Positions 25,603 through 33,993 of a stretch of DNA of 35,092 bases are shown here, one piece after another (the first letter of the stretch is position 1; each line of letters begins with the position of its first letter). A program made the translations under genes and the position numbers. This DNA comes from Faecenecus sp036648855 (lineage in GTDB: Bacteria; Bacillota_I; Bacilli_A; RF39; UBA660). The stretch lies in NCBI GenBank assembly GCA_036648855.1, contig JAVWCU010000008.1, positions 1 to 35,092 on the forward strand, in the 5' to 3' direction. The notes under the pieces were generated by a model, which ran no database searches, had not been told where the DNA came from, and worked only from the letters and a program-made list of their open reading frames with translations.

Positions 25603-26229
25603 TTAAGAAACGGCATTAACTCCTACTTTAACCTTAAATGTTTTATTATTATTTACCCAATCACTTCCACTAATTGTAGTAGCATCTGATGCAACCCACA
25701 TTCTTAAACGGAAATTCTTTGTTACAGTAGATGGACTACCATTAAATGTTCCTTTATATAAATTAGCGCCACCTTTAGCATTAGTTTCTAATTCACTATA
25801 TTTTTTTACTACTCCACCATTTGAAGTTAGAGGTGTTGCTGTTTCATTAACACCATTTACTTCAGTTAAGTATATTTTTATAGCATTATCTGGAAGTGTA
25901 CATGCACTTTCTTTAATAGCAACTACTTCATAATTAATAGTTGCACCTACTACTGTAGATGAAATTGTAAAATCAAATGTTTTAGCTGACCCTGTTAAAG
26001 CCATACCCAAATTATCAGCAAGTGGCATTGCATTAGTTAATGTAATACCATTACCTTCTGTTGTTGATTCATTATAAGAAAATGCTAGTGTACCTGTTGT
26101 TACTGAATTGATAGTATTACCTTGTTTTGAATAAGTAAAGAATGCATAACTGACTCCTGCTGTAACTAGTACTAAAGCTAAAACTCCTAATACCGATAAA
26201 ACTGACTTTGTGTTAATATTATTTTTCAT
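25603..26229 (-). CDS. Secreted TasA/camelysin-like protein, copy 1
   Basis: A 208-aa exported protein. It has a basic start, one hydrophobic segment (VLSVLGVLALVLVTAGVSYAFF), then TYSKQGNTINSVTTGTL. This signal plus first-strand layout is typical of TasA/camelysin/M73-type proteins matured by SipW-like signal peptidases. The rest is beta-rich, with ITLTNAMPLADN, VVKKYSEL and NFRLRMWVASDAT shared with its two neighbours. There is no LPXTG motif. A single Cys is in SACTLPD. Likely a surface fibre or matrix subunit; no function is proven. It has a TTGCAG/TATATT promoter and the cluster terminator downstream. Confidence 0.75.
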   Translation of the reverse strand: MKNNINTKSVLSVLGVLALVLVTAGVSYAFFTYSKQGNTINSVTTGTLAFSYNESTTEGNGITLTNAMPLADNLGMALTGSAKTFDFTISSTVVGATINYEVVAIKESACTLPDNAIKIYLTEVNGVNETATPLTSNGGVVKKYSELETNAKGGANLYKGTFNGSPSTVTKNFRLRMWVASDATTISGSDWVNNNKTFKVKVGVNAVS

Positions 26230-26255
26230 ATTAATCTCCTCTATTTTCTAATTTA

Positions 26256-26284
26256 AATATAGCAAATATATTTAATGCCTGCAA
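26256..26284 (-). promoter_or_regulatory. Promoter for secreted paralogue copy 1
   Basis: TTGCAG (26284-26279), 17-bp spacer, TATATT (26261-26256), 27 bases before the ATG at 26229. Confidence 0.6.
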
Positions 26285-26310
26285 TAGTTTTTCTACTTAT
26301 GCTGTTTTTT

Positions 26311-26326
26311 TTACATAAATTTACAT
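26311..26326 (-). promoter_or_regulatory. ATGTAA direct repeat upstream of copy 1 promoter
   Basis: Minus strand ATGTAA-N4-ATGTAA, with copies exactly 10 bp (one helical turn) apart, 27 bp upstream of the -35. The same element lies upstream of copy 2. It may bind a regulator with two tandem subunits; that is inference, and the region is AT-rich. Confidence 0.45.
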
Positions 26327-26345
26327 ATAGTACTTATAATTTTTT

Positions 26346-26960
26346 TTATGAATTAGCATATACTCCTACTTTTACTTGGAAATTTTGATTATTATAATTC
26401 CAATTACCATCAGTTACATTAGTTGCATCTGATGCAACCCACATTCTTAATCTGAAATTTTTAGTGGCATTATTAGTTCCAACCCCAAATGTTCCAGTAT
26501 AAATAGTTTTACCACCATTAGGATTAGCTCCTAATTCACTATATTTTTTTACGACTCCACCACTAACAGTTAATGGACTAGGTTGTTCAGTTCCAGTAAT
26601 ATCTGTTAAATATATTTTAACAGCTCCTTCGCTTAAATTACCCCCTTGCTTAATTGCCGCTACGGAATAATTAAGTGGAACGGCTGATGCTGAGGCAGTA
26701 ATAGTAAAATCAAAAATATTACCTGCTCCTAGCAATCCTTTACCTGCATCATCAGTAATTGGCATTGCATTAGTTAGAGTAATGCCATTACCTACTGCCT
26801 CAGATTCATTATAAGCAAAAGTTAAAGTACCTGTTGTAACGGAATTAACCTTACTACCTTGTTTAGAATAGGTAAAAAAAGCATAACTAGCCCCCACTGT
26901 AATTAAGAGCAAAGCAATAAGAGCTAGTCCTGATAAAATTGTCTTGGTTTGTTTTTCCAT
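26346..26960 (-). CDS. Secreted TasA/camelysin-like protein, copy 2
   Basis: A 204-aa paralogue. The hydrophobic signal is ILSGLALIALLLITVGASYAFF, followed by TYSKQGSKVNSVTTGTL. Shared blocks are NGITLTNAMPI, FDFTITASAS, VKIYLTDITGTE, VVKKYSELG and NFRLRMWVASDATN. It is closer to copy 3 than to copy 1 over the middle part. No Cys and no sorting motif were seen. GGAGAG precedes the ATG. It has its own promoter with the ATGTAA direct repeat. No convincing terminator follows, so readthrough into copy 1 is possible. Confidence 0.75.
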   Translation of the reverse strand: MEKQTKTILSGLALIALLLITVGASYAFFTYSKQGSKVNSVTTGTLTFAYNESEAVGNGITLTNAMPITDDAGKGLLGAGNIFDFTITASASAVPLNYSVAAIKQGGNLSEGAVKIYLTDITGTEQPSPLTVSGGVVKKYSELGANPNGGKTIYTGTFGVGTNNATKNFRLRMWVASDATNVTDGNWNYNNQNFQVKVGVYANS

Positions 26961-26986
26961 AATATCTCTCCTTATTTTCTATGCTA

Positions 26987-27015
26987 AATATACCAAGATT
27001 TTAAAATTACTACAA
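26987..27015 (-). promoter_or_regulatory. Promoter for secreted paralogue copy 2
   Basis: TTGTAG (27015-27010), 17-bp spacer, TATATT (26992-26987), 27 bases before the ATG at 26960. Same geometry as copy 1. Confidence 0.6.
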
Positions 27016-27043
27016 TGTTTTTTTGTTTCTATTACTTTATATT

Positions 27044-27059
27044 TTACATAAATTTACAT
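27044..27059 (-). promoter_or_regulatory. ATGTAA direct repeat upstream of copy 2 promoter
   Basis: Minus strand ATGTAA-N4-ATGTAA, 10 bp apart, 29 bp upstream of the -35, matching the element at 26311-26326. Confidence 0.45.
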
Positions 27060-27065
27060 ATTTTT

Positions 27066-27094
27066 TAAAATTAAAAAGGCTAATTTATAGCCTT
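27066..27094 (-). terminator. Rho-independent terminator after secreted paralogue copy 3
   Basis: AAGGCTA / TAGCCTT stem (27094-27076), 5-nt loop, then TTTTTAATTTT on the minus strand. Confidence 0.75.
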
Positions 27095-27120
27095 ACTAAT
27101 TTTACTATCTAGTTTATATT

Positions 27121-27738
27121 TTAATTTGCGTATACTCCAATTTTAACTTGAAAAGTTTGACCATTATAGTTCCAAGAACCATTTGACACTGCAGTTGCAT
27201 CAGATGCCAACCACATTCTTAATCTAAAAGTTTTAGTGACATTATTAGTTCCAGCTCCAAATGAACCTGTGTATAGAGTCTTCCCTCCACTAGAATGAGC
27301 TCCTAATTCACTATACCGTCTAACTGCCCCGCCATTTACCGTTAATGGGGCAGGTGTTTCAGTTCCTGTTACATCTGTTAAATAAACCTTAACAGTATTT
27401 TCTGGTAAAGAAGATCCTCCCTGTTTAATAGCCGCAATAGAATAATCTATAGTAGCTCCAGATGCTGAAGCAGTTACTGTAAAATCAAAAGCATTAGTGG
27501 CCCCAATTTGAATTTTACCATCGTTATCACTCTTTGGCATAGCATTCGTTAATGATACTCCATTATTTCCTGATGTTGCCTCTGTATAAGCAAAAGATAA
27601 TACTCCAGTAGTTACTGTGTTTACTTTACTTCCTAATTTGGAATAATTAAAGAAGGCATAACTGACTCCCACTGTGATAGCAACTAAAGCAACTAGAGCT
27701 ATACTTGAAACTAAAACTTGTTTATTTTTGTTTGACAT
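27121..27738 (-). CDS. Secreted TasA/camelysin-like protein, copy 3
   Basis: A 205-aa paralogue, first of the three in the direction of transcription. The signal segment is VSSIALVALVAITVGVSYAFF, followed by NYSKLGSKVNTVTTGVL. Shared blocks are GVSLTNAMPKSDN, FDFTVTASASG, VKVYLTDVTGTE, RRYSELGA and TFRLRMWLASDAT. Like the other copies it lacks Cys-anchoring or LPXTG motifs, so attachment to the cell would need a partner or polymerisation. It has its own promoter (TTGTAT/TATAGT) and terminator. No SipW-like signal peptidase gene is in the window. Confidence 0.75.
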   Translation of the reverse strand: MSNKNKQVLVSSIALVALVAITVGVSYAFFNYSKLGSKVNTVTTGVLSFAYTEATSGNNGVSLTNAMPKSDNDGKIQIGATNAFDFTVTASASGATIDYSIAAIKQGGSSLPENTVKVYLTDVTGTETPAPLTVNGGAVRRYSELGAHSSGGKTLYTGSFGAGTNNVTKTFRLRMWLASDATAVSNGSWNYNGQTFQVKIGVYAN

Positions 27739-27773
27739 AATTAATAACCTCTCTCTCTATTATTTATAACTTA

Positions 27774-27802
27774 ACTATAACAACTATTTACATATAATAC
27801 AA
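27774..27802 (-). promoter_or_regulatory. Promoter for secreted paralogue copy 3
   Basis: TTGTAT (27802-27797), 17-bp spacer, TATAGT (27779-27774). Only one ATGTAA (27793-27788) is present, inside the spacer. Confidence 0.5.
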
Positions 27803-27817
27803 TCTCCTAGTAAATTT

Positions 27818-30373
27818 TTAGTTAATTTGACATTTTTTGACAAACTCTCTTTTACTCTTACTTTTAAATGTTTCAAATAAGAAAATAATAAAAGTGATAA
27901 TTAAACAACTAAAAGAAAGTATTTTACCAATCTTATGTCCCTTAGCTTGATAACTAATTTCTATTTTATGTACACCCTCAGTAATAGGAAATCCTATAAA
28001 AGCTGTATTAACTTTTTCTGGTTTTACTAAATTACCATTATCAGTAATAATATAATTATCATCATAGGGTAAAGAAGTAACAAAATATCCTGGTTTATCC
28101 GCCTTAACTGTTCCCATAATATTATCGCCCTTAGTAAACTGTTTATCTATAATATACGGATTAACTCCTTTTACATATTTTAAAACATCATCATAATCAA
28201 TTATATAGGCTTTGATATTTTCAATATAATAACTGCCCTGATTAAACGTAATATTTAATTGATCCCATTCCTGATTAGAAGATAAATTATAATGAAAAGT
28301 ATTATTGTTATTAGCATAAGAATAATTAGCACAACTTACCTGATTAGTAATCCCATTTATAGTAATAACTTGTCCTCCCTCAGTACATTTAGTATTAGCT
28401 TTAATATCAAATGATAGCATCATAATTTGATTTTTTAATTTCTCAGCTAACTTAATAGTTATCTCCCCATTTTTTGCTATTTCAAAAGTATAACCATTAT
28501 CCTTTTTAGTAATTTCAAAGTCCTTACTTATAACCGAATTATCTAAATTAAACTCTTTTATATCCAAATATTCTGAAACAGTAGTACTTTTATTAGCTAC
28601 TACTCCACTGAATAAAGCCCCTATTGTCTCTGGATAAGAAAGATTGTTAAAGTCCTGTTCACTTATTATTTTATCTGTTACATAAGCAAGAGGTAGAGTA
28701 TTAGAATTAAGATAAGCCTTAAAAGTAGGCGTATCTTTTTCTAATTGATAACCAAGTGGTGCTACTCCTGCTGTTATTAAATATTTAGTATTCATAAATG
28801 TCATAAATAAAGGATCCACACTAGAAATAAGCATAAGTTTATTATCTAAAGGAGATGCTACTTTAAAAGTGTTATTAAGAAAATTTTGATAATATTGGTT
28901 TTCAATTGAAGAATAGATAGAAGTACTATAATAATTAATATTACTAATCTCATTAATAGTCTCAGCTTGTCTATAATTATTAAACATTCTGTAAAAGGAC
29001 TGATCATTAGTAATAACCTGATTAATTAAAGAAACTGTGTCTGCTCTCTCCTGGTTATTATGATTATTAATATTAATATAGTCCTCACTTTTATTAATAG
29101 AGATGGCTAAAATCCCTGCAATTAAAACTGGAAATATTATAAATAATTTAGTCTTACCTTTTGCTACTTTATACCATAAAAACATAGTGATTATTGAATC
29201 AACTAGAAATATCCAAAAGTAATCTTTTAAAGAAAAATAAGTAACAAAACCTATTACTAGAAACAAACTAGTAATAATTCCAGTTAAAAGAATTACCTTT
29301 TTATTTGGCAACTTATTATTCTTAATGTTTTCTAAAAATAAAGCCATTATAAAGATAAATAAAGGTAGAAAAGGTAATAATACTTTACCCCTAGCATATA
29401 GTCCTCCATTTAAAATTAATGAAAAAACCGGAAATAGCACTAATAAAAGCAAGATAATTCCTAAATGTTTAATAGCTTTATTCTTAGATAAGCAAGAATA
29501 TATTAAAGCCACTAAACTAACAGCTGTTAAACCCAAATTATATGGATGATAAAGTAAATTGAAAAAACTAGGATTAGGTAATAACTGCATCAATAAAGAC
29601 AAACCTTTAACTGCTCCCTCTCTACCTGATGTCAAAGCATAAAATGTTGGCAGTAATAAAATGCTAGCCGCTCCCACCCCAATTAATATACTAATGAAAA
29701 ACGGCAAAATCGTTTTTTTAAAGTATTCCCTAGTTAAATGACTATTTCTAGTTAGATAATTATAATAACCATAAACTATTAATACTAAGATTCCCCCAAT
29801 ACTAAAATAATAGCTCGTCATAATCATTAGAAACACTGAAATAATTAACAAAGTCTTTCTTTTAGTAGCAAAATACTTATCTACACTAAATAAACCTATA
29901 ATTAAAAATGGTAAGTAATTTACAAACATAAATTGTCTGTGAAACTGAAATAAAAGAGGAGTGGCAAAAGCCATTAATATTGCCCCAATTAAAGAAATAC
30001 TTCTAGATAAATCTTTATGGATTAAAAACTTATAAGTAAGTAGTACCGTACTTATATAAAGAACAATATTAATAATTTGTAGATAATTAATCATGGGAAT
30101 AAAAGGCAAGAAATATGATATTAGAATAAAAGGAGAATAAAGTCCGTAATAAGACAAACTAAAGATATTGATCCCAGACCCTAAATTTAAAGCAAAATTA
30201 GGAAATAAATTACCAGTATTATAAAAAAGAGTTCTTAAATAATCAGCAAAGACAACATGTTGGTTAAACCAATCAATATTTGATCCGAAAAAGAAAGAAC
30301 TGTTCTTAGTAATTAAAATAAGTCCTAAAGAAATAGTAATTAGTAATAAATAATTCAAATAATTCTTTCTCAT
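27818..30373 (-). CDS. YfhO-family membrane protein
   Basis: An 851-aa GT-C-like membrane protein of the YfhO family (PF09586). It has a first helix ending in FFFGSNIDWFNQH, about a dozen membrane helices to residue about 420, a large extracellular beta-rich domain (about 425-820) with a final ITEGVHKIEISYQAKG block typical of YfhO, and one last helix plus a Lys/Arg-rich tail. Some YfhO proteins add sugars to lipoteichoic acid from a lipid-linked donor; that role is possible here. It is monocistronic, divergent from the flippase gene and next to the secreted-protein cluster, so this looks like a surface region. Confidence 0.85.
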   Translation of the reverse strand: MRKNYLNYLLLITISLGLILITKNSSFFFGSNIDWFNQHVVFADYLRTLFYNTGNLFPNFALNLGSGINIFSLSYYGLYSPFILISYFLPFIPMINYLQIINIVLYISTVLLTYKFLIHKDLSRSISLIGAILMAFATPLLFQFHRQFMFVNYLPFLIIGLFSVDKYFATKRKTLLIISVFLMIMTSYYFSIGGILVLIVYGYYNYLTRNSHLTREYFKKTILPFFISILIGVGAASILLLPTFYALTSGREGAVKGLSLLMQLLPNPSFFNLLYHPYNLGLTAVSLVALIYSCLSKNKAIKHLGIILLLLVLFPVFSLILNGGLYARGKVLLPFLPLFIFIMALFLENIKNNKLPNKKVILLTGIITSLFLVIGFVTYFSLKDYFWIFLVDSIITMFLWYKVAKGKTKLFIIFPVLIAGILAISINKSEDYININNHNNQERADTVSLINQVITNDQSFYRMFNNYRQAETINEISNINYYSTSIYSSIENQYYQNFLNNTFKVASPLDNKLMLISSVDPLFMTFMNTKYLITAGVAPLGYQLEKDTPTFKAYLNSNTLPLAYVTDKIISEQDFNNLSYPETIGALFSGVVANKSTTVSEYLDIKEFNLDNSVISKDFEITKKDNGYTFEIAKNGEITIKLAEKLKNQIMMLSFDIKANTKCTEGGQVITINGITNQVSCANYSYANNNNTFHYNLSSNQEWDQLNITFNQGSYYIENIKAYIIDYDDVLKYVKGVNPYIIDKQFTKGDNIMGTVKADKPGYFVTSLPYDDNYIITDNGNLVKPEKVNTAFIGFPITEGVHKIEISYQAKGHKIGKILSFSCLIITFIIFLFETFKSKSKREFVKKCQIN

Positions 30374-30401
30374 AATAGCCTCTTTCTTTAAATAAAAACC
30401 C

Positions 30402-30429
30402 TTATCAGCTCATATATTTATTATATAAT
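30402..30429 (+). promoter_or_regulatory. Promoter for the flippase gene
   Basis: TTATCA (30402-30407), 16-bp spacer, TATAAT (30424-30429), 29 bases before the ATG at 30458. Confidence 0.5.
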
Positions 30430-30457
30430 AGTTCTCCTCCTTTAGAAAGGACTTTCT

Positions 30458-31750
30458 ATGACAAAAGAAAAATTTATTAAATCAACTATTATCCTAATTA
30501 TAGGGGGCGCTATTACTAAATTCTTAGGAATGTTTATTAGAATAGTAATGACTAGACTAGTAGGATTAGAAGGTATAGGTCTCTACATGCTTATTTATCC
30601 GACTTTTTCATTATTTATGACTTTGTCTCAATTAAGTATGCCTGTTGCCATATCTAAATTAGTAGCAGAAGATACTCATAACAATAAAAAAGTAATTGGT
30701 TCGGCTATTCCTCTAACTATTAGTTTTAACTTATTACTAATTATTACTATTTTACTAATTGCTCCTTTTATAGCTAAAATATTTCTTCAAGAGCCACGAG
30801 CTTATTTACCTATCTTAGCCATTGCCTTAGTCTTACCATTTGATGCTATTTCAAATCTATTAAGAGGTTATTTTTTTGGAAAACAGCAAATGTTGCCACA
30901 TGTTATATCTCATATTCTCGAGCAATTAATTCGGTTAACTCTAATTATAATAATTACTCCTACTCTAATTAAAATTAATATTACCTATGCAGTAGCAGGC
31001 TTAGTCCTAGTTAATATTATTAGTGAATTACTATCTATTACGATCTTCTTTTTCTTTTTACCAAGAAACTTTAAAATAACAGTTTCTGACTTTATTCCAA
31101 ATAAAAGTATTATTAAAAATGTTCTAGATATTGCTATACCAACAACTGGAGGACGCCTAATTGGCTCTATTGGCTATTTTTTAGAGCCCATTGTCCTAAC
31201 TGCTTCCCTCTTAGCAACAGGTTATTCTAATCAATTTATATTAACAGAATATGGAATTATTTCTGGTTATGTTATGCCTATTCTATTATTACCAGGATTT
31301 TTTACTAACGCTCTTAGCAGTGCTTTACTCCCAGTCATTGCTAAAGCTAATGTTCTACATAAAACCCAGTACATTAAAGATAAACTAAAGCAGGCTATCT
31401 TCTTTTCTCTTCTAATAGGTATACCCTTTACTCTACTACTTGTAATAAATCCGGGATTCTTTTTAAACACTATTTATCACACTAGTCATGGTAGTACTTA
31501 CTTGCGTTTAATTGCTCCGATTTTTCTGATGTTTTATGTGCAAGCTCCCCTAGCTGCTACTCTACAAGGAATAGACATGTCTAAATACTTAATATCTGAT
31601 AATTTACTGGGCATTATAATTAAAATAGGAAGTATATATTTATTCAGTTTATTTCATATTGGTATGTATCCATTATTAATTGCAACTAGTTTAGGCACTA
31701 TAATTACTACTTTAAAACATTATCTACATATTCGACAAATTTTATATTAA
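30458..31750 (+). CDS. SpoVB/MurJ-like lipid-linked oligosaccharide flippase
   Basis: A 430-aa protein of the MOP superfamily (polysaccharide biosynthesis/SpoVB). Family features are the opening KSTIILIIGGAITKFLGMFIRIVMTRLVGLEGIGLYMLIYP (quoted in part: GGAITKFLGM, RLVGLEGIGLY), LLRGYFFGKQQM, and PTTGGRLIGSIGYFLEPIVL. About 12-14 membrane helices are expected; the length is a little below the usual 500, as in shorter Firmicute members. It likely flips lipid II or another lipid-linked glycan for wall synthesis. AAAGGA lies 7 nt before the ATG. It is one of two plus-strand genes here. Confidence 0.85.
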   Translation: MTKEKFIKSTIILIIGGAITKFLGMFIRIVMTRLVGLEGIGLYMLIYPTFSLFMTLSQLSMPVAISKLVAEDTHNNKKVIGSAIPLTISFNLLLIITILLIAPFIAKIFLQEPRAYLPILAIALVLPFDAISNLLRGYFFGKQQMLPHVISHILEQLIRLTLIIIITPTLIKINITYAVAGLVLVNIISELLSITIFFFFLPRNFKITVSDFIPNKSIIKNVLDIAIPTTGGRLIGSIGYFLEPIVLTASLLATGYSNQFILTEYGIISGYVMPILLLPGFFTNALSSALLPVIAKANVLHKTQYIKDKLKQAIFFSLLIGIPFTLLLVINPGFFLNTIYHTSHGSTYLRLIAPIFLMFYVQAPLAATLQGIDMSKYLISDNLLGIIIKIGSIYLFSLFHIGMYPLLIATSLGTIITTLKHYLHIRQILY

Positions 31751-31801
31751 TTCGCAGGTTATTTGTGGTATACTTTTAATATAATAAAGGAGTTGTCAGT
31801 T

Positions 31802-33019
31802 ATGTTTCATCCTATCAAACAAGGTTTTACAGTTATTTTTAATAATTTAAAGCAAATAATTATGGATTATCTAACTGTTATTAAATATAAAAGCCCTGAG
31901 GTTGATGAATCCATAGTCCATTCAAATGTTCAGCGAATAATTCCTTTTTCCTTATTTATGATTGCCCTACAAATAATGAATATCATTAGTTATCTGTTTT
32001 TATCTAATGCAAGTTCAACTATTAGAATTTGTTTCTTAATAACTGCCGTTTTTTTAATTGCTATATGTTTAATATTTAGCTATATTGCCGCTATATTGTG
32101 TGGAATTAGAGATACTACAGAAAGAGTTAATCGGCTAACTGTTTTAGCTTTCTTAATACTAATGTTTATAGGGAATATGATTTTTGCTGTTATTGAAGCT
32201 TATAACTTTCATACCATTAATTACTTTTTAATTTTAAGTGGTCTCCTAGCTATATGTCCCTTACTTAAACCCAGTCAAATAAACATTTCCCTAATTACTG
32301 CTGAGATAATAATTATTATTGCTTTACCTAATTACAATTTAATAACTTTATTTCAATTAGTTATGATTATTTTAACCTCAATTTTAGTTTCCCAATTATT
32401 TTATTTAAATTATAAGCAAAGTAAAATTAAACAGTATAACTTAGTTACTGCTAATGATGAACTGCAAATTAAACTAGAAACAGATTTCTTAACTAAACTA
32501 TTAAACCGCTATGGACTAGATAGAAAAGTGAAAATAATGTTACCCTATGTCACTAAATCCAAAATACCTGTTTCTGCTCTCATGATCGATATAGACCTTT
32601 TTAAAAGTTATAATGATACCTTTGGTCATAATGCTGGAGATAATTGTTTACGGAAAATAGCTTGGGCTATTCAAAATACCGTTAACAATGATACGGATAT
32701 TGTCTGTCGATGGGGCGGAGAAGAATTCTTAATATTAACATATGAAGTAACTCTAGAAGATACTATTCAAATAGCCGAGAAAATTCAAAGAGCTATTGCC
32801 AAACTTAAATTAGTTGCAGCAACTGATGAGATCAGCTCTTATGTTACAGTAAGTATTGGAGCAGTAAATAAAGTTTTAACTTCTTATAAAAGTTATATAG
32901 ACTTAAAAGAATGTGCTGATAAAGAACTATATCATGCCAAAGAAGAAGGTAGAAACTGTATTTCAATTAATAATACTATTTATACTCTAAAAGAAAAAAT
33001 AGATAAAGAAATTATATAA
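31802..33019 (+). CDS. Membrane diguanylate cyclase (GGDEF)
   Basis: A 405-aa protein with about six N-terminal membrane helices (residues about 35-200) and a C-terminal GGDEF domain that makes cyclic di-GMP. The domain has LTKLLNRYGLDRK, MIDIDLFKSYNDTFGHNAGD and the active motif RWGGEEF near residue 305. It ends with KECADKELYHAKEEGRNCIS. The inhibitory RxxD site just before the motif reads NDTD, so the usual product feedback site is missing. ATG at 31802 is chosen, behind AAGGAG; the ATG at 31763 lies before that site. It follows the flippase gene by 51 bases and ends at a bidirectional terminator. Confidence 0.92.
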   Translation: MFHPIKQGFTVIFNNLKQIIMDYLTVIKYKSPEVDESIVHSNVQRIIPFSLFMIALQIMNIISYLFLSNASSTIRICFLITAVFLIAICLIFSYIAAILCGIRDTTERVNRLTVLAFLILMFIGNMIFAVIEAYNFHTINYFLILSGLLAICPLLKPSQINISLITAEIIIIIALPNYNLITLFQLVMIILTSILVSQLFYLNYKQSKIKQYNLVTANDELQIKLETDFLTKLLNRYGLDRKVKIMLPYVTKSKIPVSALMIDIDLFKSYNDTFGHNAGDNCLRKIAWAIQNTVNNDTDIVCRWGGEEFLILTYEVTLEDTIQIAEKIQRAIAKLKLVAATDEISSYVTVSIGAVNKVLTSYKSYIDLKECADKELYHAKEEGRNCISINNTIYTLKEKIDKEII

Positions 33020-33055
33020 AAACCCCGTACAATAATTGTACAGGGTTTTTTAATA
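33020..33055. terminator. Bidirectional terminator between convergent genes
   Basis: Stem CCCCGTACAA / TTGTACAGGG around TAA, with a T-run on the plus side and the matching A-run giving a T-run on the minus side. It serves the cyclase gene and the convergent 167-aa gene. Confidence 0.9.
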
Positions 33056-33553
33056 TAAGTTTTTCTTTTGATATTGATAATTAACTTGCTTAAAGTCCTG
33101 ATTAAACCTATTTATAACTGCGAGTGTTATATCTTCAGGTGGAGTCAGTTCATTAGATACTAATTCATTCCACTTACCATCAGAATCAAGAGAGATAATG
33201 ATATCATTCTCTAAGACTAGATTAGACGATGTCCAAATAATAGATTTACTTTGTAGAACACTAGCTACAGCAATTATATAATGCGTATAATGTCTGAAGA
33301 ACTCTTCTCTTTCTAAAGGACTAATCAATTCCCTACTAATAAGAATAAACATAGCTTCTAGTGATAAATTATGCCTACTATTATACTTTTTAATATTTAG
33401 CTCTGCCATCTTATTTAAAGTATAAGTAGTCAATCCCTCTATAACTAAAGCTTTCTTACCAGAAAGATCTTGCTCCCAGAATCCTTTCTTAACTATTTCA
33501 TTATCTACTTTTATATATATATCATTAGTATATACCTTTTTCTTATCTTTCAT
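33050..33553 (-). CDS. Unknown 167-aa soluble protein
   Basis: Not recognised. No signal or membrane segment. It opens MKDKKKVYTNDIYIKVDNE, and the middle has GLTTYTLNKMAELNIKKYNS and a helical block with ISPLEREEFFRHYTHY. The C-terminus contains SLDSDGKWNELVSNE and ends YQYQKKNLY. AAAGGAG lies 6 nt before the ATG. It has its own promoter and shares the bidirectional terminator. It lies downstream of the surface-protein pair, with a terminator between, so a link to them is not shown. Confidence 0.7.
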   Translation of the reverse strand: MKDKKKVYTNDIYIKVDNEIVKKGFWEQDLSGKKALVIEGLTTYTLNKMAELNIKKYNSRHNLSLEAMFILISRELISPLEREEFFRHYTHYIIAVASVLQSKSIIWTSSNLVLENDIIISLDSDGKWNELVSNELTPPEDITLAVINRFNQDFKQVNYQYQKKNLY

Positions 33554-33579
33554 AGATTACTCCTTTTTAATGTTTTTTT

Positions 33580-33608
33580 ATTATAGCAAGAAAAAAAGTA
33601 TTTATCAA
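33580..33608 (-). promoter_or_regulatory. Promoter for the 167-aa gene, within the terminator stem
   Basis: TTGATA (33608-33603), 17-bp spacer, TATAAT (33585-33580), preceded by TG-C (extended -10). The -35 lies in the hairpin of the preceding terminator. Confidence 0.6.
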
Positions 33609-33616
33609 ATACTTTT
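33591..33616 (-). terminator. Rho-independent terminator after the 116-aa gene
   Basis: AAAGTATTT, loop GAT, AAATACTTT (33615-33595), then TTTTC on the minus strand. Confidence 0.85.
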
Positions 33617-33642
33617 CTAGATATCTAATTGACTACTATTTA

Positions 33643-33993
33643 TTAAGAATGAACTGTTATATGACCAGGTATATAGACATTCTCATAAAATAGACTAGCA
33701 GAATTCCTATTAAAAATTATTGTTTCTGTCTCACTATCTATAAATTTATATAAAAATTCTTGATCGCTCTCTTCAATTAGTTTTACTTTTCTCTGCTTAG
33801 ATTTTTCTATAAAATCCTGAACTTCTTTAGCTGTTGAATTTTTATCTAAAGTGATTACTGTAGGTGGGATATTTGTATTATCTATATTTGAATCAATAGG
33901 AGGCTTTATTAATGGTATTGCTATCATCCAAATAACTCCTATTAATAATAATATAGATCCCATAATAAATGTAATTTTTTTCAATTGATTCAT
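33643..33993 (-). CDS. Small membrane-anchored protein coupled to the surface-protein gene, 116 aa
   Basis: A 116-aa protein with one N-terminal membrane helix (residues about 8-28, ITFIMGSILLLIGVIWMIAI) and a short outer domain with a Pro/Asn/Thr stretch, then EVQDFIEKSKQRKVKLIEES and IPGHITVHS at the end. No family recognised. Its ATG overlaps the stop of the upstream repeat-protein gene by four bases (ATGA), so the two are very likely made together and may interact at the membrane. It is followed by a strong terminator. Confidence 0.75.
   Translation of the reverse strand: MNQLKKITFIMGSILLLIGVIWMIAIPLIKPPIDSNIDNTNIPPTVITLDKNSTAKEVQDFIEKSKQRKVKLIEESDQEFLYKFIDSETETIIFNRNSASLFYENVYIPGHITVHS

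Noticed and set aside
25603..27738. The three secreted paralogues as type IV pilins
   Set aside because: They lack a GFTLxE-type prepilin cleavage site; the hydrophobic segment ends in SYAFF, like TasA/camelysin proteins.
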